Assembly: GCA_022315425.1 (NCBI GenBank)
Contig: JAIUPT010000034.1
Span: 62,001 to 126,000 of the forward strand
DNA length: 64,000 nucleotides
Origin: Pseudevernia furfuracea
Taxonomy: Eukaryota > Ascomycota > Lecanoromycetes > Lecanorales > Parmeliaceae
Direction of reading: 5' to 3'
Under the pieces are notes generated by a model. That model made no database searches and was not told the DNA's origin. It was given only the letters and a program-made list of their open reading frames with translations. Below are positions 11,231 through 22,160 of the stretch, piece after piece. The position numbers were made by a program, and so were the translations under genes. How positions within the stretch are numbered: position 1 is the stretch's first letter; every line of letters starts with the position of its first letter.

Positions 11231-13540
11231 ATAGTTGGCGCGATTGACTAGTATAGTTGATGTGTTGTTTGATAGTTTGGTAGCATAAGACTGTGGCGTT
11301 GCATGGGTATATACTGCGGCAATGAATTGAAGCAAATCAGCATTAGTATCAGCACCTGCTCATAACATCATCGAGCTAGAAAACAAAGGTCAACAAAGCT
11401 AGTGTTTCCTTGTGGTCGAAGCGCGTAGCACAGTCAAGCCACCGATGGAATATTTTGGTCAAAATTTGTGGGTGCACGTTATCCGCGTGAGCGCAGTCTC
11501 ACGACCTCCTCGCTACTACGATAGTCAGCGTAATATGGCCTATCCCAAAAACAGTCTCAACGAAAAACCTATGTCAAACGGTCAATAGTAGCATAGGACC
11601 CCGAACACTACGACTTCTCTCCAATTTCAGTCAGCCGTTGCGCCGCCATAAATATACCATCTCTCCACAACACAATACTCGCACTCTCTTGGCGACTTAA
11701 TTTTGCTAATGACTGCCAGACAGCGACACAGGCCCCACCGTTATCAATGTCTACCCAAGCATCCGTGGTAAATTCTCACAGCCAGCGAAGGTCTACAACA
11801 CAGTTAGCGGGATCCCTCCACGCGATCCCAGCCCTCGTACAAAGCACGCGCAAGTCGTTCGTCTCGAGACCCCACATACGTTTGTACCGCGCGTGAAGAT
11901 CCAGCCCTCGAGCACAGACCCCCCAGGGGATTGATATAGCTCCCAACAGTTCCCGTTACGAAAGCTAGCAGGTAGCGTACAAGGCAACCTGTTGCACGGA
12001 TTCAGTCACAAAATGTCCATGCCCACTCGTTGAGGATGTACCTTTTTTTTCTTGTGACTCTTCGCAACCGCGGCAGAAACGGAGCGCATTCTCCAATCCG
12101 ATTTCTTTCCATGCTGGAAACCCAACCCCACAATGGCACGGCAGCTCTCCCAAAAACACACTGGGCGGATCCTCCCTCGTGGTCTTCATTGCCGGCGCAA
12201 TGGGCACCCGTGACCGAAAAAGATTGGCTTTTCTTCTTTTTTTTGGCACTCTTCTTCGGATCTTGCGTCTTCCCCAAAAGAGTTCACCCTCTCGATCCGT
12301 GGTCTGGACCGCCACACCAAGCGCGGCGTTTCTGGATCGTCGCTTCCGTCTCCGACGGTGCGTTCTTCTCTGCTCTCACTGGTCTTGTGGCTGGTTACAA
12401 GGGCTATCGTATAGCAATGTGTATTCCGCTGGTTTAGGATCTTTGTCACCTTTGCTATCTCAAATATACTGGGACACGGTCTGTGCGAGGGAGCTGGATG
12501 GATTCCGTGAAAACGAAGATTGACTATAGCATGATGATGCTGATGCCACTCACTATGGAGGATGTTGATCACGAGCAGCGCAGGGCTTCCGAATTTCACG
12601 AGGAAGGAGAGCATTCGTGCCCATGAAGGGGATGTTATCTTATTCTCACCCATCACCACTCGCAGCTCTTCCCAGCTCCACCTCTCCCACGATCTCCCTA
12701 TCCATCTCCATCTCCATCAGCACAAGCCAATCCCCATCCGATCCCCTATACCTACTGGAATTGATGATATCAATGAGACTTCATACAGTGGAAAGGGATT
12801 CCTTGATTACTGATTTTGCAAAGAGCCTCGTCGATGCGACAGTCGGGTTGAATCTTGCTTGGGTCCATCTTTCGATAATAGCGAAAACATTCCGCTTTGC
12901 TGATAAAGATAGGCCCTCGAACTTTTTGTGGACGATGTTAGCCCTAGGTTGCATGCCCTTTGCTGCAGCGATGAGAAATTATTTCTGTATTTTGTCATTT
13001 AATCTTCTGACGGGATGAGTTATCGTTGTCTCGATACTGTAAATCAAAAGACCCGAGGTTTGACAATGGGACGACTTTTTCAAGATGAAAGAAATAACCA
13101 AATTCTCGACTGAAAGGTTTCAGATGTAGAGATGAATAAAACAATGGTATCTATCTATCACTAAGTATTTTCTGCGAGTCCCCACAACCCGGATCCCTGA
13201 AAGGAGAGAAAAGGATGTGGGGTACAGAAAGGAAGAAAGCGTCATCATACATCTCAAGAAGGGTCATCATTCATATCTCTCTATCTACTACAACACATGT
13301 ACAATTCCCACACTTCTAATCGCATCAGAGAGTACCAAACGCGCCACCACCCACCCTCTCTCTCTAACCGACCATTCCCCAACCCCAGCTCGAGCCCGCG
13401 GCCCTCCTTATTCAGTACACTCAACCATTCGTGACTCAGACGCCTGCCATTCCCCAACCCCTAGGCTCCAACCACCGGCATCCGTGTCCTCGGCCCCACA
13501 GCCACAAAAAGACCTCCAAGCGAACAAAGCAGGCCAGTAG
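11231..13540. other. Intergenic, no gene recognised
   Basis: A 2.3-kb stretch with several overlapping medium frames on both strands (about 11965-12659). They conflict with each other, have mixed third-position composition and match no family I know. Two convergent genes flank it, so it mainly holds 3' ends. Confidence 0.45.
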
Positions 13541-13543
13541 GAC

Positions 13544-14023
13544 CTACCGATGCCGATACCCATACCCCTTCGGCCCATGGTCCAGCGCCCGCGACCACTG
13601 CGAGCGCAAGGCGGCGGCGTGTTCCGCTTCGGTGGCCGCGCGCTCGCAGGTCAGACAGATGCAGTGGAGAGTGCGGTCGTTGGTGGCGTTGTTGGGTCCG
13701 GCGTCGCGTGGGGCGCTCAAGCCACCGAGGCGCGATGGCATTGGCTCGGAAGGCGGTTTAGTGCTGCGGAAGGGAGCGGTGGTAGTGGTGGTGGTGGGTG
13801 GTGCAGACTGGGTTGGGAGTTGATTGTTCAGGGTCGAGGCGACGTCGTTGTTGTCGTCGACGTGGTGCATTTCGTAGTCGATGGTGCTGCCGGGGGTGGT
13901 TTGGGCGGAGGGGAGAGCGCGGTCGTTTTTCACGCTGACGGGAGCTGTTCGCAGGCGGGGGGTGTGGAAGATGGAAGTGTAGCGGACGAAGGGCTCGGTG
14001 AGGCGTTTGGGACGGTTGAACAT
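13544..14023 (-). CDS. Hypothetical protein, 159 aa
   Basis: Single frame starting MFNRPKRLTEPFVRYTSIF and ending GYGYRHR. I do not recognise a family. Support comes from a very strong C preference at third codon positions through the whole frame, which the overlapping forward frame lacks. The middle is Thr/Pro-rich and probably disordered. The C-terminal part has LHCICLTCERAATEAEHAAALRSQ, with three cysteines (CxCxxC spacing) followed by an amphipathic helix, which could be a small metal site. No signal peptide or membrane segment is visible. Confidence 0.6.
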   Translation of the reverse strand: MFNRPKRLTEPFVRYTSIFHTPRLRTAPVSVKNDRALPSAQTTPGSTIDYEMHHVDDNNDVASTLNNQLPTQSAPPTTTTTTAPFRSTKPPSEPMPSRLGGLSAPRDAGPNNATNDRTLHCICLTCERAATEAEHAAALRSQWSRALDHGPKGYGYRHR

Positions 14024-14808
14024 TGGGCGTTGCTGTGGGAGTTGATTGGGAGGAAGAGTATTTTTTTATTTGGTGGGTATAAGTGAGAAAGGAGGGTATT
14101 TGGATTGAATGGGTGGGTGAGTGAGTGGAAGATTTATCAGTATTCTTATGAGGTATGAGATATTTTAATAAGTGGTGAAGTGGTGAAGTGGTGAAGTGGT
14201 GAAGTGGTGAAGTGAATGAAAGGGGGAAAAGATGATATATAGTATTCTTTTGCTTTTAAGTTTGTCATGGTGATGCATTTTTTTGCAAATACGATGAGGA
14301 TAAGGATGACGGAGACGGAAGACACTCCGATCGGATAAAGCTCCGGCATTCTTACATACGTCACCAACTCATGGATTATAGTAATTTCCATTTTCCATTT
14401 TCCATTTTCCATGAATCTCTGGATCCTGATTCGCTGGTTATCTAAATGATTAAATCCCTTTTTAAATCATCATTAATTATTATTGAGCAACTTGATGCCA
14501 AGACTGGACCCTGAAAAAGAAAACTGACGAGCGCACTACAACATAAGCTATCGTATTTCCTTTTTTCGCGTCCGCTTCCTCCACCACCTCCATGTCTCTG
14601 CCCACATGCATCTCATCCATTTTGTAAAGCTCATATCTTGAACAACCATACTACCGACACAGCGTACTGAACTGTGCTGCAGTCAATCCGACAAACAAAT
14701 CCAGCAAATAAAATTAAAAAGACATCATCCCTTCCTCCTCCCAGCTACCTACCCACCTACGACATACTACCGACTACCTACTAGCCTTTCTCCGGCAGAG
14801 AGATCAAC
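14024..14808. other. Divergent intergenic region with microsatellites
   Basis: Lies between the reverse-strand 159-aa gene and the forward bHLH gene and should contain both promoters. It carries a run of TGGTGAAG units (about 14173-14215) and TTTTCCA units (about 14388-14411). The part before the bHLH start is pyrimidine-rich (CTACC/CTCC runs), common in fungal leaders. Confidence 0.5.
14173..14215. repeat. TGGTGAAG minisatellite
   Basis: About five tandem copies of the 8-bp unit TGGTGAAG. Confidence 0.85.
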
Positions 14809-15789
14809 ATGGCTTACGTCCCATTAGATCATTGGTCGGATGATACCTCCAGTTCAGTGAGTAATAATTAATAGCCCTACGAGCTCAGACTGCAATATTC
14901 AAACCATCTCGATTCTTTCACACTGACATCAGTCTCACAGGAAACACACTGCCCCGCCAATTACTCAGCCAAGCCACAATCACATGCCTCTTTCCCTCTG
15001 TTTGATCCTTCTACTGCAAATACTTCAGGCCTTGACTTCATCAATCCCGACCCTTTTGGCTTGTCCAATTTCTATCATGTAGAGCCCGCAAAGATCGCTG
15101 AGTACGAGACCTGGTCCATGTCGCAACCGGTAAACATGCAGAAAAGCGCCCAGAGTACATCATCCTACCCGCCAACCTCGTCCTTGTACCAGCAGGACCC
15201 ATATCCATCACCATCCCCCAAGACAGAGTATACCTCTCATGGAACATCGCCTCTAGCACGAGCGAATTCCCGTAGCGGTAAATCTCCGAGCCACCCATGC
15301 TCTTCCCAAACTCTCCCTCACCCGAAGAAAGGAGCGAGCAGCTCCAGCACGCCAAAAGCCTCCCCTCCAACACCTGTCACAGACTCAATATTCCCAGCCA
15401 AAGAAGTCAAGAGCCCGCCGAAAGCAAGAAACGCCGCCAAAACCTCCCACTCCATCACCGAGCGAAGATATCGCCACAAACTTAGTTCTACAATCGTTCA
15501 GCTGGAGCAGCTACTGTCATCGACCCGGAATCTCAAAGACCGGGCGCAGGACCCCGAGGCCCAAGACGAAGAGTACCCAGGGACGCCAGTCAAGGCCCGG
15601 AAAGCGGACGTTCTGAATGAAGCGATGAGGTATATCAAGCAAGCAGAACATGACGCCGAAGCGAGGGACAAGGAGATAGCTTTCCTCAAGCTACGCCTTG
15701 CTGCCCTGGAGAGAATGGTCAATTGTGGAGACTGCGTTTTGCTGCAACAGTTTGCCGATCAGCACATGAACTTTCCGACCAATTCTTGA
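14809..15789 (+). CDS. bHLH transcription factor (SREBP-type basic region)
   Basis: Two exons (14809-14856, 14941-15789) give 298 aa, starting MAYVPLDHWSDDTSSS. The N-terminal 170 residues are Ser/Pro-rich and probably hold activation sequence. A basic helix-loop-helix domain occupies about residues 183-250: the basic region reads HSITERRYRHKL, helix 1 STIVQLEQLL, a long acidic loop, then KADVLNEAMRYIKQAE as helix 2. Tyr in ERRYR is the residue that marks SREBP-like bHLH proteins, where most bHLH proteins have Arg; in known members it allows binding to sterol-response elements as well as E-boxes. A coiled segment (EIAFLKLRLAALERM) follows, so a leucine-zipper extension is likely. There are no membrane segments, so it is not a full-length SREBP. 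Fungal relatives are nuclear regulators; targets cannot be told. Confidence 0.88.
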
Positions 15790-16514
15790 AGTTGAACCTT
15801 GCTATGAGCCGGAAGCGACGTATCGTTCATGAAGGGAGAGTAGATCGATGGCGATGTAGTCACGAAAAAGAAAAACGGGATAGGCTACAGTAGGAGCAGG
15901 GGCATGGAAGTCTCCGAGTTTACCCATGGTCCCCTTTTTTTTTGTCGAGCCATCAATCGAATGAAAGCAGAGGCGCTGCATTGCTCCATGGTATCACACC
16001 CACCTACGTGCAGGATACCATTAGCAAGCCTCAACTCGACATCTCCTACGCCGACTCATCCGGCAATTGAGATGGAGGAACTGAATTAGACGAGACCGTG
16101 GAGATGCGGACGATGAAGCTGGTAAACCAGATGGGGCAGGAGAATGCTCCGATAATCTGCGAAACGGAAAAGGGGAGACTGCAAAATGCCTGTCTAACGC
16201 CTTGGAAAAACAAGATGGTGTTTTGAAAGATTGGTCTTTCTTACATAGTACTAATGCCGCATGGGTGGGGATCTTTGCGTATGTGCAAGGAACGAGGCAC
16301 TTTGCAAGGTCACATGCGATGATTCAGAAAGGAAGCTTGATTGACGGGAGTAGCACAGGATACAAGGGTTGTGCCGGCTACGGAGCAAAGATTGCAAGCA
16401 GGTGAATTGACTCGATCAAACATAGACCGCATGAGTTGAACGCTTGATCGTGTCAGCAGTGCCTTGAAGGAAAGCAAGCTTCGAGGACCTACCCAGTACT
16501 CCAGGCCCCTCCTC
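15790..16514. other. Intergenic, convergent 3' ends
   Basis: Lies between the 3' ends of the bHLH gene and the reverse-strand coiled-coil gene. I see no gene, repeat or RNA here. Confidence 0.5.
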
Positions 16515-17165
16515 TCACTCATCATCGGTGCCAGCTGTTTCTCCCTCCTTTTCCCGGGTCTCTGTCTCCTTGGACTTCTCCGCCGACTCCTGCTTCCGCT
16601 CCCGCTCCTGCTCTGCGTCGCGCTCCTCTTTATCCTTGACTTCCTTTATCATAGCATCCCACTCGTCGAGAACTTTCGCCGAGAACACTAACGCCGCCAT
16701 TCTTTCTTGCGCCTTTTCCGTTGCTCGGGGAATGCCTGCCTCTGTCTCCAGCAGCCCCAGCAAGATGGAAGCCCGCGTTACTACGTACACATTGGATTTC
16801 GCTTCGTCCTCGGGCTGCCTGTTGAACATCGTTTTGTATGGGTTCTTGGGCGCCTCGGGGTTGTTTCTGAGCCAGCTGAAAATGAGTTCGACATCTTTAC
16901 CCGTCATGTCCCCATACGCTGATGGGTTCCTAGCATGGAGAATGGCGGCGAGTGCGTCGGGACCGAGTTCGCTGTCACTGTGGAGGAGGCCGATGATGAT
17001 TGCTTTGACGCAGTCGAGGTCGTTCCAGAGGTTCCATTTGGGTAAAGGGTCGTCGAGTGGAGGACGGAGGACGAAACCGTTCGGGAACTGTCTTTCTTGG
17101 CATCTATAGCGGTTTATCGTCGCATAGATTGCCGCCTGGGCGTTTGAAGGTTCTGTAGTCGACAT
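16515..17165 (-). CDS. Hypothetical protein with charged C-terminal coiled coil
   Basis: Single-exon, 216-aa product starting MSTTEPSNAQAAIYATINRY. I do not recognise a named family, though it reads like a real fungal protein: residues 30-160 have a regular alternation of hydrophobic helices (DCVKAIIIGLLHSD, ALAAILHARNPSAYG, ILLGLLETEAGIP), and the last 50 residues are a Glu/Lys/Arg-rich coiled coil ending AGTDDE. There is no signal peptide or membrane span, so it is probably cytosolic or nuclear. The overlapping forward frame (16528-17109) is a shadow rich in Ser. Confidence 0.7.
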   Translation of the reverse strand: MSTTEPSNAQAAIYATINRYRCQERQFPNGFVLRPPLDDPLPKWNLWNDLDCVKAIIIGLLHSDSELGPDALAAILHARNPSAYGDMTGKDVELIFSWLRNNPEAPKNPYKTMFNRQPEDEAKSNVYVVTRASILLGLLETEAGIPRATEKAQERMAALVFSAKVLDEWDAMIKEVKDKEERDAEQERERKQESAEKSKETETREKEGETAGTDDE

Positions 17166-18166
17166 TGAATGAAGAGTTGGAGCTGGCCAATAGATGGAAC
17201 GGCACTTCCCTTACTGAAGGTCACAACTGGAGTCAACCTGGTTGCAGTACTAATGAACGAGTCAAATATGATCTGTACGCGTCTCAAGGCAACCTAATGG
17301 ACTTGAAAGTGGGATTGCAACACTGGAGTGGGAAGCGAGTGAAATCTCGAATGGGTGGGGGATGCGGCGATATTTATCAGGACCTGGCGGCTAGCGTCCC
17401 TGCGAAACGATTATTTCCGGAACGGACCCGAAGCAGCCCGGTAGAATAGAATGCAACATTACGAGACTGACCTGCCTATCTCGTTCGGTCGAGACCGACC
17501 CTACGGTGCATATTGCAGCTTGCAACGTGACCACGGCGCCGATCCTCCTGCCAGCCGATGGTGACCGACAAATCAATCTCTTACACAATTACCGTTTTAT
17601 GGCAGTTGAGCCCGTTTCCTATGTGTTAAGCACGACAACTTTGACCTGCATTGCAGAAACCCTCTCACACCATTACCTTTTGATGCAGTTGGGCCCGTTT
17701 CATATGTGTTAAGCACGACAACTTTGACCTGCATTGCAGAAACACTCTCACACTCTTACCATTTCAAGCAGTTGAACCCGTTTTCTACAGCAAAACCTTA
17801 ACACATAGCTTATTTTCTTTTTCGTACGTTCGCCTCTGCCTGCCATCGGTTGCATGTCTCCTCCATACTTTTAATGTCCGCGTGGTGAGAGTTGCCATGC
17901 TCAAGAGGCTCAGTTTTTGTCGCCGCACAGAGAGCAGCACCTTAACTGGGTATTTGCCGCATTCCCTGGACTGGCATGTAATCTGCTTGGTGATTTGCAT
18001 CTCATTTAGTGTGATACTCTACACTCTGAGGTGGAAAGATTTGAGCATGTATGGAAGTGCCGACGGTTCGCTGCCGCATGACACCCTGCAAGTAGGCTGT
18101 GAGAGAAGCCACGCTTGCTTTATACCCGCAGCATTCGTCGCCCCTCTCCTATCCGGAAAACGCACA
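17166..18166. other. Intergenic with an 83-bp tandem repeat
   Basis: Kilobase between the coiled-coil gene and the broken DUF7730-like gene. It contains the 83-bp tandem repeat listed separately and otherwise only short, conflicting frames. Confidence 0.5.
17589..17792. repeat. 83-bp tandem repeat, about 2.4 copies
   Basis: TGTTAAGCACGACAACTTTG recurs with a period of 83 bp (about 17624 and 17707). Adjoining parts such as GCAGTTGAGCCCGTTT, GCAGTTGGGCCCGTTT and GCAGTTGAACCCGTTT show three copies, the last truncated. Confidence 0.88.
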
Positions 18167-18959
18167 TTACAATCTGCAAACCCTGCCTTGCTCCAAAGCT
18201 TCATGCTTCAGTTTCGTCAAGTCCGAGCTTCGATCTTCATAGTGGAGCAACACCTTCCTGGGATATCGCGACCATTCCTGCTTCTGCGCCAGATTCCAGC
18301 GCTCCTGCGTTTCGTAATCATCCTCCTCATCTTTGGACCACTTCAACAAAAACCACTCATCCGTAAAATGACGATCCCAGAGTACGACGGTGGCAATTTT
18401 CAAGTCCCGCTTGCCCGCCTGCAAGATGTGGCTTAGCAATGACTTCTCGACCGGTGTTTCGTCCTCGCGACATGGCCGTATCTCCGAGGACCAAAGCTCC
18501 ATGGTTATGTAGAGTCGCTGCAAGCGCTTCAGACAGGTAGTGACGGTCTGAAAAGCAATTTTCCAATCTTGTGTGTCCCCCGACGTAGACTGACAGCTCC
18601 ACGTGAAGACTGAGGATCGCAGCCCTGTGTTGCCCTGGTATCTAGCGGCAGAGTTGACCTAACCAAAATAGCTGAGTCGAAAGGAAAATGTGTTAGCATA
18701 GCACGGGACAAATTTCGACTCTAGATACATTTGCCGACAAGCAGTGTAGGTAGGACGTTGGTCTCCAACATCTCAGTCGGAGGTCCACAGGGTTGGGGCC
18801 ACGGTAACCTGGGTTCATATGAAGAGTCTGCCCACCGCAGACAAACTCGTAAATCCGAGTCTTCAGCTCCAAAGGAAGTCGAAGGAAAGGCGACTACTCA
18901 GCGTTCTTACGAGCTCCGGTGTCGTTCGCAGACGGAGCTCTGATAATAACGTTGCTCAT
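18167..18959 (-). pseudogene. DUF7730-like (LPLELRxxIYE) gene with one in-frame stop
   Basis: From an ATG at 18959 the frame reads MSNVIIRAPSANDTGARKNAE, then TAG (18896-18894), then continues in the same frame as SPFLRLPLELKTRIYEFVCG. This is the hallmark opening of the fungal DUF7730/F-box-like family, whose function is unknown. Downstream HMNPGYRGPNPVDLRLRC follows; an intron (donor GTATCT, branch GCTAAC, acceptor TTAG) leads to a second exon running from VNSAARYQGN to the stop at 18167, including LKIATVVLWDRHFTDEWFLLKW. The stop sits where the family normally has Gln, as one C-to-T change (CAG to TAG) would give. An intron at this point would be only 17 bases, so I call a nonsense mutation; readthrough or a later start are alternatives. 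Confidence 0.7.
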
Positions 18960-19519
18960 TGCTGTTGCTTCGTTTACTGCAATGTAAACTCATGTTGAGA
19001 AGATTCGGCTCTTCTTGCGAATGGAGTTTGAGGCTTTGAATCAGTACTCACGGAGAAGTGAAAGTATATCAGAGAGTGATAACTAGAATGCTTTTCAAGC
19101 AAAGCATTAGATGTGTTGGGATTCATATGTGTTGACTTTTCAGACTACTACAGCGAGTACAGGCTCAGCTCCGATCTAAGATTACGCTATTCTTCTTGCG
19201 GCTAGTATATTAGAGTAGCCTCATCTGGTCTAGAGTATCCTCGAAAAAGAGGACAATATCAACTTTCTTCATCAAATTAACAGGCAGCAGACTATCCTTC
19301 TCTTGTGGTGTGGACTGAGCTCTAAGGGCATCAAAATTGTCACCTACAACAGTATGGGCACCAAAACCCAGTAGACTTGAAACCTTAGTTATTCTAATAA
19401 TAGTTTGACTCAGCCTCAAGGATGCACAAGGCTACAGCGTCGAATACAACAAGAGATCTATCAACAGAACCTTCATCTTTTCTTCAGTGGAGTGAAAACA
19501 ATCACCAAACTGCACATTC
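18960..19519. other. Intergenic, AT-biased ORF fragment
   Basis: Contains a reverse-strand frame (19210-19419) reading SSLLGFGAHTVVGDNF and VNLMKKVDIVLFFEDTLDQ with AT-rich codon choice unlike its neighbours. It could be a transposon fragment, but I do not recognise the family. Confidence 0.35.
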
Positions 19520-21640
19520 ATGGGGAACGCAATCTCTTCGGCACTTACCGACTCATGGCTGGCTAGCCACGAAAGACGCGTCAACAAGTGGCTAGATAAT
19601 TCAACAGAAGGTCGGCATTCATCGTTACCAAGGCCATATTCGTGTCTAATGCAATCGTGCTGTGCCAGACTCCATACTCGATGCCCTCACCTCCAGGTTC
19701 TTCCCCGGTGGTAAAGGATACAGGGGACTCCGGGATGCGGGGTCTTTCATTAAAGATACATTTGACGCTTACGGATCTATTGACCCAGTTGATACGAGGC
19801 GATGTAATATAGATAATCTACATGGCCTCCGCCGAAGACATCAGTCTGACACGCAACAGATTGGCGCGAGACAGACCTTGGACTTTTCTTGTCCAATCGA
19901 TTCCCCGGGTCTGGACTGAATGCAAGCGTCCCGATACTATGGAGGTGCTTTCATTTTCATGCCTACTTCCCTTTTCCGCGGAAACCGGAACGACTCGACT
20001 ATAGCGCCTTCCAGCGTGCCATAGCACTATTGGCAGCCGAAGGAATTTTCCGCTTTGGTGACAATGCGGATGGTATTACCATGGACACTGATAAATACCC
20101 CGACGGTAACGCTCGTACTTCGAAACAGCTTTGGACCATGTTCAAAAGCTTGGCAATCCCGTCTCCTCGTCCGAGTCGACCGGAATCGATAGAGTCCAGC
20201 GCAGTGGAGTTGTCGACCACAGAAGAGGATCTCATGGACGCCTTGTGTCTTACACAGCCGGACGATCCTTGCATTATGCCTGCACCGATGGAAGGATTGC
20301 GGCCGCATGCAAAGAGAATCTTGAGCTCGTCGACACCGTACACATGCTCTTTGATTCCTCGTGGAGATTTTCTGAGCCTACTCAAGTTGATTTTGAGCGT
20401 GCAATTGGACAAGCCAGAGTGGGGGCCTCACGAGCCCTACTTCTACACCGGCCGTATTCTAATACACCCAGATCCAGATGTTCTCCAAGGAGCTGCTGAT
20501 GCAATATTGAGACGTATCACTTCCAGCGAGAAGAGGAATATAGACTGGCACATTTTCGAGAACGTCTTGAGTGTTTACCTGGTAAGATGTCTCGGAAGTA
20601 CCATCTGCACAGAGTAAATTCGCTAACGACTAGATACAAAGCCGGATTTTTTTTCACAACTACGTCTCATCTTCACATCCTTCCTTTCTCCATTGACCGC
20701 AAAACAATCAGCTCTCAGCATTCTCGCACCAACATCCATCATCCCTGTCCCGTATGCTCAATATCTCAACCTCTTCCTCCACCCTCCACTAGCCAACCCA
20801 CGACGCCACGTCTTCGAAGACTTTGCCCGTCAAGAGGCTCATCACGCTCTCCAAACCACTCAAACCGCATATGCAGCTTCACCCCCCACTCTCAACACCA
20901 CCGACCTAGTCGCCGCTCTCGGCCCTATAAAGACCTGCACGCTCCTCCTCATCACTGGCGCGGCCGTTACCGACGGCGCTCATGCCCCAACACGAGTCAC
21001 CATTGGAGCCTGCATGCCCACGCCTTGGGACGTGGAGCGAAAGCGCGCATTCCGAGCCAGTCCGCCCCAAAAGCTACACCGGTACACACCCAACCACCTG
21101 CTATTCCAACTGGAACCATGCCATGAAATCCTGCGGCCAGAAAGCGACGCATGGATCATGGATCTCCTCCACATCATCGACGGCGACACGGAGAGTGGGA
21201 GCAAAAAAGGCGGGTTGAGATTCGGACCGGAGAAGGGAAGCGGCCTCCGCGTCGACTTCGACAGCGGCGTCGCAACGCTCAGGAACGCCGCTGCCGGTCG
21301 AGATGGTGCCGGACAAGATAAGCAGGGCAGAACACTCTCAACCCCCAACAGCGCCTATCAGTCCATCCGCCCTTGCGCAAACGGAGGCGAAGCCGCGACC
21401 GACATTTGGGAAACCAGCGTGCGGATCCAGAAACTCGAACTGTACGACCTGGGCGGCCACGCAACGGCGCCGTTTGAAGAACTGCTTGCCGAGAAACCCC
21501 AACTGCGTACCGCATCGCCCGAGCCCTATCGACCGCCGGTGTGTGATGCGGGTGCGGCTCCGGTCCAAAAGCCATCGGTGCCGCGGGTGGGAGAGGGGGA
21601 ATTGAAAGAAAGAATCCAGGGATTCGGACCCGGTGTCTGA
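19520..21640 (+). CDS. TLDc-like domain protein
   Basis: Four exons (19520-19610, 19669-19803, 19860-20581, 20642-21640) join in frame to 648 aa. The start MGNAISSALTDSW has Gly2 and a Ser at position 6, so N-myristoylation is possible. Internal segments VPILWRCFHFHAYFPFP and LDYSAFQRAIALLAAEG resemble the helical region before the TLDc domain in fungal Rtc5-like proteins. The C-terminal half has the TLDc-like pattern: HLLFQLEPCHEIL, LRFGPEKGSGLRVDFDSG and VRIQKLELYDLGG. TLDc proteins are linked to oxidative stress and V-ATPase regulation, but this copy is divergent and the assignment is moderate. Introns are 56-60 bp; the last has a good branch point (GCTAACGAC). Introns 1 and 2 use the weaker donors GTCGGC and GTAATA, chosen because they keep the frame. 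Confidence 0.65.
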
Positions 21641-22160
21641 GACGATGGCGGGACTGATCGGGTTGAGTTTTAAGGCTAGATGTTATTGAGTGACAGTGTT
21701 TTGATTCGGTCAACAAGTCTCCGTCTCCAATATAGGTGTACATAACAAATACCCACCCCCCTCCCTCCCCCGCCGTAGATGGGTGTGGGTTCAGTCACGC
21801 GGTTGTTTTTCTTTCATGTCGGAGTAGAGAATAAGGGAACCTGTAAATCTACGATTGGCAACTCTTCAGTCCGACAAGCAACTTACTTCCCTTCGTGTTT
21901 ATGATGACGTATAACAATCGAGCCCCTTTGAACGCTAATCGCAAAGGGGGTCTCAATGCATTCGTGGTATATATGTACGAGTGCTAAATATACAAAAAAA
22001 AAAAAAACAACACCGAAGAAGAAACGAAAAAAACGAACCACAAGCGGCTCCTCTGCCTCTCAAGACCCAGACACGCATCTCTCAGTCAGTGCATGACTTT
22101 CGGCCAGACACGGGGTAGACAGCTACTCAACCGGCTGCCGCGCGCATTTCCGGCCGCAGA
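21641..22160. other. Intergenic, convergent 3' ends
   Basis: Short space between the TLDc-like gene and the 3' end of the chitinase gene. It has a 13-base A run near 21994-22006 and no gene. Confidence 0.5.

Noticed and set aside
12186..12659. 157-aa reverse-strand and overlapping 135-aa forward frames
   Set aside because: They conflict, show no codon bias or domain, and carry no introns or signals.
17589..17792. CRISPR-like array
   Set aside because: Repeat unit is contiguous, with no spacers, and the genome is fungal.
18877..18893. Intron to remove the TAG of the DUF7730-like gene
   Set aside because: The GTAAGA..TAG segment would be 17 bases, below any plausible fungal intron.
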